DNA of 64,000 bases from Gammaproteobacteria bacterium (lineage in GTDB: Bacteria; Pseudomonadota; Gammaproteobacteria; Steroidobacterales; UBA11654), in contig PBDY01000019.1 of NCBI GenBank assembly GCA_002717445.1, forward strand, positions 54,558 through 118,557, written 5' to 3'. Shown here piece after piece: positions 37,099 through 45,077 of this stretch (position 1 is the first letter of the stretch; each line of letters begins with the position of its first letter). The notes under the pieces are model-generated. The model saw nothing but the letters and a program-made list of their open reading frames with translations, had not been told where the DNA came from and did not search any database. The position numbers and the translations under genes are program-made.

Positions 37099-37112
37099 AG
37101 TTAAAAACCGAA

Positions 37113-38042
37113 TTAATTGTTATCGCAATCAACCAACCTATCATCAATGTTTGTGTCGGGGAAATATTTTTCAAGCAAAGCCCAAAGTGCAGATACCATT
37201 TCAGTTGAAACTTTGTCGAACGACTGATCCGGTGTGAAGTGGTATTGAAATGCTCTGATCACATAAAAAGTTTGCTCGTCCATTTCTCCGGTTATCTCTA
37301 TCCCGTAACCATATTTTTTTAAAGCGCATTGAATTTGACCGATACTTGGCTTTTTTCGTCTGAATTTCTTTTTATATTTCATATATGTTTCATCGTCATA
37401 CCACGCTCCAATGCCATTTTCATAAAGCCTTTTCCATGGAAACTTTGGCCCAGGATCGTATTTTCTATTGGGAGCAATATCTGAGTGGCCGATGATATAC
37501 GTTGGCCTGATTTCGTCATGCCTTGAGAGAATGTCTTTTAAGAGCATAATCAATGCATCAATCTGGTCGTCATCAAACGGCGGGAAAAGGCAGATAAAGT
37601 TATTTGTGTAATCATATTTCGAGCCTTGTCTAATGGTGCATTCAGCCTGATTAACGAGTTCAATACCGATTGATTGATCATTGATATTTGTTCGCTTCTC
37701 CCAACGGCTTATTCCAGCATGAAATGCTCGATCCTCCTCATTAACCAACTGAAAAACTTTGATTTGATCCAAATAGGTGTCATCGCCAGTTTCAGGAATC
37801 AGATAATGTGAGCTAACTCCATATTGTTCCTGAGTCAGTACTTTTAGAGAGTTTTCCCAATCAATACTCGTATAGTGAATCACAATGAATCGAACACGGG
37901 TGCTGAAGTTTTCAGACTCAAGGGACTTTATTTTCTCGAATGCATTTGCACCGTTGTCACTAGAGACTACAACAGAAGTATTTATACAGAGAATTACTGT
38001 CGCTAATAATCCTAAAATATATTTGAAAGTGAGTCGGCACAT
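37113..38042 (-). CDS. AmiD-like N-acetylmuramoyl-L-alanine amidase
   Basis: Amidase_2 features FIVIHYTSIDW, SSHYLI, SIGIELVN, IIGHSDIAPNRKYDPGPKFPW; PG-binding-like C-terminus. Confidence 0.88.
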   Translation of the reverse strand: MCRLTFKYILGLLATVILCINTSVVVSSDNGANAFEKIKSLESENFSTRVRFIVIHYTSIDWENSLKVLTQEQYGVSSHYLIPETGDDTYLDQIKVFQLVNEEDRAFHAGISRWEKRTNINDQSIGIELVNQAECTIRQGSKYDYTNNFICLFPPFDDDQIDALIMLLKDILSRHDEIRPTYIIGHSDIAPNRKYDPGPKFPWKRLYENGIGAWYDDETYMKYKKKFRRKKPSIGQIQCALKKYGYGIEITGEMDEQTFYVIRAFQYHFTPDQSFDKVSTEMVSALWALLEKYFPDTNIDDRLVDCDNN

Positions 38043-38049
38043 CTGACTA

Positions 38050-38685
38050 TTAAAGCATGAATCTAGTTAAGGACTGCACTAGTGAAAACAATGGATCTAA
38101 AATCCCAAAAAAGAGGAGGCCGATGACTAAAAATATTCCATAGGGCTCAAACTGGTCAATTAATACTCCGTTTTTACCTGAAAGAACTGATCTCAGAACC
38201 CTGCCTCCATCCAATGGAGGAATTGGAAGTAGGTTAAAGAACATTAAAAGGAGATTAATAAAAACTCCATACCAACACATCATTGCAAACAGTTCGGTGA
38301 GTCTTTCAGTGACAAGGCTTTGAATTGATAAAGATGAATAAAGCATGAATACGATGGACCATATTATTGCCATTATTAGATTTGAAACAGGTCCTGCCAG
38401 AGCAACAAAAAACATCGCTCTGTTTCGATTCTGAAAATTGTATGGGTTGACTGGTACGGGTTTGGCCCATCCAAATACCAACCCACCTAGATATACTAAA
38501 ACAGCAGGCAATATGACTGTCCCAACCAAATCAATATGAGCAATGGGGTTAAGCGTCAGACGGCCTTGTCTTGAAGCGGTTAAGTCACCAAACCCTTTTG
38601 CAATGAGACCATGTGCAACCTCATGGACCGTGATGGCATAAATAACCGGTATTGCAATTGCAATGACTTGAAAGAGTAAATCCAT
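38050..38685 (-). CDS. Site-2 protease family (M50) membrane metalloprotease
   Basis: HEVAHG metal motif, PIPPLDGGRVL, several TM segments. Confidence 0.9.
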   Translation of the reverse strand: MDLLFQVIAIAIPVIYAITVHEVAHGLIAKGFGDLTASRQGRLTLNPIAHIDLVGTVILPAVLVYLGGLVFGWAKPVPVNPYNFQNRNRAMFFVALAGPVSNLIMAIIWSIVFMLYSSLSIQSLVTERLTELFAMMCWYGVFINLLLMFFNLLPIPPLDGGRVLRSVLSGKNGVLIDQFEPYGIFLVIGLLFFGILDPLFSLVQSLTRFML

Positions 38686-38693
38686 GAATAAAT

Positions 38694-39932
38694 CTATTTG
38701 ATGATGGATAATCTATTGTTGATTGGGAGAAAAATGAGTAAATAAAAAATACTCATCAAAGCTTGATAGAAGAATAGATCTATTGTCAGCACTGATGGTT
38801 GAGTGTTAAAACTCAGATATGCCGTAACAACGAATAACGATCTTATGATTTCGAGATTAACAGCCCATTGTTTGTTTTCGAGAATTAGATTGACCAAGGT
38901 TGTTGAAAAGACAAGCATTGCAGCAACCATCCAAGTGATTGCATATGACTGATCTGAGACTGTAAAGATCAATGCTGTTGAAATAATGCTATTGTTGGTG
39001 AACTGTATTAAAGAGAATGTTTTGGTTGCAGAGTCACATTCGGGGTCATATTTAACAAAGCTATTCATGTCATTGGAGAAATGAGGAAACATCTCTAAAA
39101 CATCATCCGGTCTCCATCTCGTACTGGAAAACCAAACTCTCAATTTATTTTTAATTCCTTTGGTGTAAAAGCTATCTCTGATCATTTGATGATAGATCTC
39201 AAGGTTTGACCAAATGGGATTCCAGCTTCTCAAAGGTTTGACCGTTCCATACGTGGGTTTAAGTTCATCCATTTCTTCTATAAATGTTCCAAATATTCTG
39301 TCCCAGAGGATGAATACTCCGCCATAATTTGCATCAATATATTCAGGATTCTGCGCATGGTGCACACGGTGATTCGATGGCGTTATAAAAATGTACTCGA
39401 AAATGCCCAATCTGCCTATGTGCTCTGTGTGGACCCAAAATTGGTAGAGTAAATTTACAGCAGCCACTGTAAAGAAGACTTCTCCAGGAATGCCCACAAA
39501 GAACATTGGAGTATAAAAAATCCACTTCCAGAGCCATCCGGTGCTTGTTTGCCTGAGTGCTGTGCTTAAGTTGTACTCTTCTCCTTGATGATGCACGACG
39601 TGTGAAGCCCACAGTAACTTTATTTCATGGCTCATTCTATGCATCCAATAATAGCAGACATCGTAAAGCACAAAGGCCACTAACCAAGTCAACCAACTTT
39701 CTTTGGGAAGAAGTTGGAGGCTGTAATGGGTCGCGATACTCGTCCATACAACAGTTTGTAAACCTAAGTTAAGCATCGGGGGGATCCGGCTGATTAATCC
39801 TAATGATATTGCGGCTATTGAATCATTCAGCCGATAGTTATTTTTTCCGGCCGCATAACCATAAATCAGCTCTATAGCAATCATCAAGAAGAAGACGGGA
39901 ACGGCCAGTGATATTAGTATTGAAGTATCCAT
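38694..39932 (-). CDS. Sterol desaturase/fatty acid hydroxylase family, resembling alkylglycerol monooxygenase
   Basis: Histidine clusters HRMSHE, HVVHH, NHRVHH; NLLYQFWVHTE and YGGVFILWDRIFGTF. Confidence 0.85.
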   Translation of the reverse strand: MDTSILISLAVPVFFLMIAIELIYGYAAGKNNYRLNDSIAAISLGLISRIPPMLNLGLQTVVWTSIATHYSLQLLPKESWLTWLVAFVLYDVCYYWMHRMSHEIKLLWASHVVHHQGEEYNLSTALRQTSTGWLWKWIFYTPMFFVGIPGEVFFTVAAVNLLYQFWVHTEHIGRLGIFEYIFITPSNHRVHHAQNPEYIDANYGGVFILWDRIFGTFIEEMDELKPTYGTVKPLRSWNPIWSNLEIYHQMIRDSFYTKGIKNKLRVWFSSTRWRPDDVLEMFPHFSNDMNSFVKYDPECDSATKTFSLIQFTNNSIISTALIFTVSDQSYAITWMVAAMLVFSTTLVNLILENKQWAVNLEIIRSLFVVTAYLSFNTQPSVLTIDLFFYQALMSIFYLLIFLPINNRLSIIK

Positions 39933-39939
39933 GGGTTAA

Positions 39940-40749
39940 TTATTCTATTAGAGAGTATCTTTGTCCATCAAATGTGGCCTGATTGTTTTCAATCAATCTA
40001 ATTAAATGTGCCTCCAATGAAAATCGTGCGAGCGGGAGCAACAACGAACTCACATCATCATAAACTTTAGGCAGTAGTGATTCGATATCAATAGAGGCAT
40101 TATCTTTTAAATGACCTAAGACCTTCTTTTCACGTTTTAGACGATGAGCAATCGTAGCATCAATTTCATCATATGGGTCATGTATGGGATCCCCGTGACC
40201 GGGAAGAATGGTATCAATTGTAAATTCTTTGATCATTTCCAGTGAATCCAAGTATTGTGTCATATTTCCATCAGGGGGAGCTATAACAACGGTCGAACCT
40301 TGCATGATGTGGTCACCTGTAAATAAGAAGCCATTATATAAATAACAGAAGTGATTGGATGCATGGCCAGGTGTATGGATAGCCATAATCTCATGGTCAG
40401 ATGATTTTATCATTGATCGATGTTGGACTGTTTCATGAATGCTGATTGGGAGATCTCTTAATCGAGAAGACTCGGTGATGCAACCATAGATTGGCAAACC
40501 CAATTCATTACTCAAAGACTCGGCTCCGGGCGAATGATCTGGGTGAGTATGCGTTATAAGGATTTTTGTAATCCGCCCATCACCGAGTTCCATTATATCC
40601 TCAATGTGATTACTCAGGTCTGGTCCAGGATCTATGATTGAGAGTTCTTCATTTCCAATGAGATAGGTATTTGTTCCAGGTCCTGTAAACACTCCACCAT
40701 TATCGGCAGTGAGTCTTTGTATCTCATCGGATATCCTAGTGATCCTCAT
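39940..40749 (-). CDS. MBL-fold metallohydrolase (LACTB2-like)
   Basis: THTHPDHSPGA, TPGHASNHFCYL, LPGHGDPI; start set at MRITRISDE. Confidence 0.85.
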   Translation of the reverse strand: MRITRISDEIQRLTADNGGVFTGPGTNTYLIGNEELSIIDPGPDLSNHIEDIMELGDGRITKILITHTHPDHSPGAESLSNELGLPIYGCITESSRLRDLPISIHETVQHRSMIKSSDHEIMAIHTPGHASNHFCYLYNGFLFTGDHIMQGSTVVIAPPDGNMTQYLDSLEMIKEFTIDTILPGHGDPIHDPYDEIDATIAHRLKREKKVLGHLKDNASIDIESLLPKVYDDVSSLLLPLARFSLEAHLIRLIENNQATFDGQRYSLIE

Positions 40750-41533
40750 ATCCTTGCTCTCCGGGCAAAAGGCCTTCCCATCTGCCATCTTTAATGAAGA
40801 ATTTTGGCTCAATTGCAGGTATATCTTCTGTTTTAACAATAGCCTTAGCGCGCATCAAGTCTTCTGTATTTTTGAAATCAGAAATGGATTCTAGATTTTT
40901 GATTGTTGGCATAATCAATGAGATTGTTCCTACCTCATGAGCACGGAGTGCTTCATCAATACCAAACCACTTACTGTCAGTTCCTTCGATACCGTCGTGA
41001 GTCAATATAAAACCTTCATTGAGTGGTGCCAGAAAAAAACGGGTTGTATATCTTTTTGTTTCAACTTTTGGAGTGATCCAGTGAGACACATATACAAGGC
41101 GATCAAGAGCTATTTTAAGTTTTAACTCATCTAAAATAAAAATGAATGAAATCTTTCCATGGAGTAAATCAGATCTCAGCTCTACCAGTCGTTGAGATTC
41201 AATCGTTGTGGGTATGAAAACATTATTATCATTTCGATTTGCAATGAGAGCACCAGTTTCCTCAAATGTTTCTCTCAAGGATGCGATCCAATAGGGCAGA
41301 GATTCGCTATCGTTGCTCAATACATCTTTGGCTTCTGTTTCACAAAGTCCGTTACAGTAATCTTCCGTTGCAATCTCCTGGTCCTGTTTTTCAAGAATGC
41401 CGCCAGGAAATACCCAAATTCCTCCAAAATTGCTTTTTTGTGCTCTTTTCATCAAAAACACTTGGACGCCTTGGTCTGAATCCCTCACAAGCATGAGAGA
41501 GCTCGATGGCATAAGATTATCTATGGATTGCAT
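40736..41533 (-). CDS. NUDIX hydrolase (NUDT19/7-like long Nudix form)
   Basis: FPGG...RETFEETGAL Nudix box with insertion. Confidence 0.82.
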   Translation of the reverse strand: MQSIDNLMPSSSLMLVRDSDQGVQVFLMKRAQKSNFGGIWVFPGGILEKQDQEIATEDYCNGLCETEAKDVLSNDSESLPYWIASLRETFEETGALIANRNDNNVFIPTTIESQRLVELRSDLLHGKISFIFILDELKLKIALDRLVYVSHWITPKVETKRYTTRFFLAPLNEGFILTHDGIEGTDSKWFGIDEALRAHEVGTISLIMPTIKNLESISDFKNTEDLMRAKAIVKTEDIPAIEPKFFIKDGRWEGLLPGEQGYEDH

Positions 41534-41549
41534 TGTCTAATGATTTATT

Positions 41550-42725
41550 TTATTTGGTCTCTGTAAGTTGATCCATGATCATTTTTTTAATCGGCCATAC
41601 ATTGTTACCAAATCGAAGTGCAAATCGTCTCATAAATTTCGCAGCTGACCGTTCAGAGTTAAATAAGTCTACGATCAAATTGGTTCCATAATAGAGGGTT
41701 CTTGTATTCATTTGATGTGTCTGATTGTATTTCTTTAGGATGTCATGCGTATAGAATGGCTCATTATTTGTCTTTGCTTCATTGAGTATTCTTGTCAGCG
41801 TATCAATGCCTCTTAAGCCGAGATTAAAGCCATGTGCTGTAACCGGATGCATTCCAACGGATGCATCACCGACTAGAACAAAACGTTCCGCATGAAAATG
41901 ATCTGCATGGCAGGCTAATAGTGGGTATGAAAATTTTTCTGAAGCCACGGACATTTTACCCAATCGATGATTAAACCTCTCTGAGATGTCTTCACTAAAT
42001 GCATTGTCATCCTGATCTAAGATCTCTTTAGCCTTATCGGTGTGTATCGTAATAACAACCGAACACTGTTTTCCAACCATTGGCAATACCGCCAATGTTC
42101 TCCCATAATGGAAACATTCATATGCGATATTTTCATGGTCCTTTTCATGATTCATTTTGCACACAATAACGATTTTTCCAAAATCCTTAACTTCTACAGG
42201 AATTCCCATTTGCCTTCTTGATCCAGAGAGTCGTCCGTCAGCAGCCACCAATAGCTCACCACGGATGATATCTCCCGACTCCAGTTCAACTTCGACTCCA
42301 TCACCATCAATGGAAAGTGACTTCGAGGTTGCTCTCTCGATAAATGAGATCATTGGATCATCTTTGATTGAGTTGAAGACCGCTGACTTGATTCTATGAT
42401 TCGGTATCAAATAACCTAGTGTTGTTTGATTCGTTTCCTCAAAATTAAAGTGTAGCGAATAGGGTGAATGGCCATTAAGAACCTTTGCTTCTTTGAGATG
42501 GGATATACAGTCCTGATCAATTAAGTCCCATGAGCCTATGTCTTTGAGTATTCGTCTTGAAAAATGCGTGATTGCGATTTCGCGCCCATCGTAAGCAGGG
42601 TCTGATAGATTATCTTTTGTCTGGCGATCGATTACGCAGACACTAAAACCTGAATTAGAAAGCGCTTTTGCGAGACTTAAGCCAACTGGGCCGGAGCCGA
42701 TGATGATGACGTCGTATTTTTTCAT
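41550..42725 (-). CDS. FAD-dependent ubiquinone biosynthesis hydroxylase, UbiH/UbiF/VisC family
   Basis: DVIIIGSGPVGLSLAKAL, VLVGDASVGMHPVTAHGFNLGLRG. Confidence 0.88.
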   Translation of the reverse strand: MKKYDVIIIGSGPVGLSLAKALSNSGFSVCVIDRQTKDNLSDPAYDGREIAITHFSRRILKDIGSWDLIDQDCISHLKEAKVLNGHSPYSLHFNFEETNQTTLGYLIPNHRIKSAVFNSIKDDPMISFIERATSKSLSIDGDGVEVELESGDIIRGELLVAADGRLSGSRRQMGIPVEVKDFGKIVIVCKMNHEKDHENIAYECFHYGRTLAVLPMVGKQCSVVITIHTDKAKEILDQDDNAFSEDISERFNHRLGKMSVASEKFSYPLLACHADHFHAERFVLVGDASVGMHPVTAHGFNLGLRGIDTLTRILNEAKTNNEPFYTHDILKKYNQTHQMNTRTLYYGTNLIVDLFNSERSAAKFMRRFALRFGNNVWPIKKMIMDQLTETK

Positions 42726-42795
42726 TTGATCATGTAATTGATGTGTTATCTAAACATAATAATTATAATAGCAACCGAACAACAGGTTAATTTGT

Positions 42796-43104
42796 ATGGG
42801 TAGCTATAAAAATATTTCGATTGAGGAAGCAAAAAAGATACTTTCTTCTGATATTTATCTATTAGATATTCGTGATCATGAAAGCTTTGATACAAGCCAT
42901 ATTGATGGGGCTGTTCATCTTTCAAACGATAACATTGATGATTTTCTGACTAACGCTGATAAAACTAAGCCAACCATAATATATTGCTACAAAGGTGTTT
43001 CCAGTAAAGATGCTGCCCAACACTTCTGTGATATTGGATTTAATGATGTTTATAGCATGCAAGGTGGCTATGGGCTATGGGTAGATTCTGATGAAAAAGC
43101 TTAA
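42796..43104 (+). CDS. glpE: Single-domain rhodanese, GlpE-like
   Basis: LLDIRDHESFDTSHIDGA and active-site loop YCYKGVSSKDAA. Confidence 0.85.
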   Translation: MGSYKNISIEEAKKILSSDIYLLDIRDHESFDTSHIDGAVHLSNDNIDDFLTNADKTKPTIIYCYKGVSSKDAAQHFCDIGFNDVYSMQGGYGLWVDSDEKA

Positions 43105-43537
43105 AGAAACCATAAAATCCTTTACTGAAATTGAAGGCGGGTTGATGCCCGCACTTCATGCGGTTCAGGAGCAAGAAGGTCACATCAGTAAAAATGCAAT
43201 ATCAGAACTTGCACATGCCTTTAACTATTCCAAAGCCGAGGTGCTTGATGTTTTAACATATTATGACGATTTTACACTTGAGCCTTCAGGTGAGCATGTG
43301 ATTAGAGTTTGCGGAGCAGAGGCTTGTCAAAGTCTTAAGTCTAAAGAACTGACAGATCTTTTGACTGATCACTTTGGTTTGAACTTAGGAGAGACAACAA
43401 GTGACTCCAAGATTACCCTTAAAGAAGTTTTTTGTTTGGGAAACTGTGCTCTTGGTCCTTCAGTGATGATCAATCAGACTGTTATTGGTGAAGCAGATAA
43501 AGATAAGGTGCTGAGCTTTCTTGATAATATTGAGTGA
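43091..43537 (+). CDS. fdsG: NAD-dependent formate dehydrogenase gamma subunit (NuoE-like)
   Basis: 2Fe-2S NuoE-type protein (CGAEACQS...CLGNCALGPSV); upstream of fdsB-like gene. Confidence 0.85.
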   Translation: MKKLKETIKSFTEIEGGLMPALHAVQEQEGHISKNAISELAHAFNYSKAEVLDVLTYYDDFTLEPSGEHVIRVCGAEACQSLKSKELTDLLTDHFGLNLGETTSDSKITLKEVFCLGNCALGPSVMINQTVIGEADKDKVLSFLDNIE

Positions 43538-43544
43538 ATAGCTG

Positions 43545-45077
43545 ATGAATACTCCGATAAAAATATATATCCCTAATGAAACAGCCTCAAACTCAGTTGG
43601 GGCAATTGAAGCACACAGAACAATTAGTCGATTAAAAGGCATTGAAGAAGCTCGGATCATCAGAAACGGTTCTTGGGGAGCATTCTGGCTTGAACCGTTC
43701 ATAGAAGTAGAAAAAGAAGGTCATAGGAAAGGGGTGTGCTATAAGAGTGTTGATCTTTCAACATTCAACACCATCGATGACTTCTTAAAAGATTTTGAAA
43801 GCAGGCAGCCATTTGATATCAGAGAAATAGATTTCATCAAAAAACAAAAGAGAATCGTCTTTTCACGAATTGGCATGGATGACCCCCTGGATATTTCTTT
43901 TTATCAAAACAGCGGTGGTTACAGCGCTTTAAAAAATGCTCTAAACCTAGATCAACAAACGATCATAGATAAAATAAAGAAATCAGGCCTTACAGGAAGA
44001 GGCGGTGCTGCTTTTCCAACCGGTATAAAAATGCAAACGGTTAGTGATCAAGATAACTCCTTAAAATATTTAGCCTGTAATGCAGATGAAGGAGACGGAG
44101 GGACTTTCTCTGATCGACTCATTATGGAATCAGATCCTTTTGCTTTAATTGAAGGGATGACAATTGCAGCCTTTGCTGTTGGAGCCTCAAAGGGATTTAT
44201 CTATCTTAGATCTGAATATCCACTTGCAAAAACATACCTGACAAGAGCCATCGAAATCGCAAGAAAAAATAATTTTTTAGGAAAGAATATTCAATCCAGT
44301 GATTTTGATTTTGATATTGACCTAAGGATTGGAGCAGGTTCTTATGTTTGCGGCGAAGAAACGGCCATGATGGAAAGCATTGAAGGTCGAAGAGGGCTCG
44401 TCCGATCAAAGCCGCCCCTGCCAGCGATTAACGGACTATTTGATAGACCTACTTTAATAAATAACGTCGTCACTCTTGCCACAATCCCGCCATTACTGAA
44501 TGGTTCACATTCTGATTTTTCTGACCTTGGTTCTGGAAAATCAACCGGAACAATGCCATTTCAGTTATGTGGAAATATCCAACAATCAGGATTAGTAGAG
44601 ACCGGTTTTGATATTACAATTGGTGAAATAATTGAGAACTATGGAAAAGGCACAAAAACAGGAATGCCGATTCATGCTATACAGATAGGTGGACCTCTTG
44701 GTATTTATTTGTCTTCAAAAATGATGTCAACAAAACTCACCATTGAATCATTACAAACCATCAAAGGATCTGTTGGACATGGAGGAATTGTAATCTTCGA
44801 TGATACTGTCGATATGTCTGAACAGGCAAAATTTGCAATGGAGTTTTGTGCAAAAGAATCATGTGGAAAATGCACGCCATGTCGAATTGGATCCATTAGG
44901 GGAGTCGAAATAATTGATCGTCTACAAAAAAATAGCTCCTCAAAAGAGGATTCAATCCTTCTTAATGAATTATGCAAAACAATGGAGGCGACTTCGCTCT
45001 GTGCAATGGGAGGAATGACGCCCAATCCGATCTATTCTATAATCAATAACTTTCCAAATGAATTAATTGACGAATGA
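43545..45077 (+). CDS. fdsB: NAD-dependent formate dehydrogenase beta subunit (NuoF-like)
   Basis: GLTGRGGAAFPTG, NADEGDGGTFSDR, SCGKCTPCRIG. Confidence 0.9.
   Translation: MNTPIKIYIPNETASNSVGAIEAHRTISRLKGIEEARIIRNGSWGAFWLEPFIEVEKEGHRKGVCYKSVDLSTFNTIDDFLKDFESRQPFDIREIDFIKKQKRIVFSRIGMDDPLDISFYQNSGGYSALKNALNLDQQTIIDKIKKSGLTGRGGAAFPTGIKMQTVSDQDNSLKYLACNADEGDGGTFSDRLIMESDPFALIEGMTIAAFAVGASKGFIYLRSEYPLAKTYLTRAIEIARKNNFLGKNIQSSDFDFDIDLRIGAGSYVCGEETAMMESIEGRRGLVRSKPPLPAINGLFDRPTLINNVVTLATIPPLLNGSHSDFSDLGSGKSTGTMPFQLCGNIQQSGLVETGFDITIGEIIENYGKGTKTGMPIHAIQIGGPLGIYLSSKMMSTKLTIESLQTIKGSVGHGGIVIFDDTVDMSEQAKFAMEFCAKESCGKCTPCRIGSIRGVEIIDRLQKNSSSKEDSILLNELCKTMEATSLCAMGGMTPNPIYSIINNFPNELIDE

Noticed and set aside
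40709-41496. Several plus-strand ORFs opposite the MBL/NUDIX genes
   Set aside because: Minus-strand genes have clear family motifs; plus-strand ORFs look like artefacts
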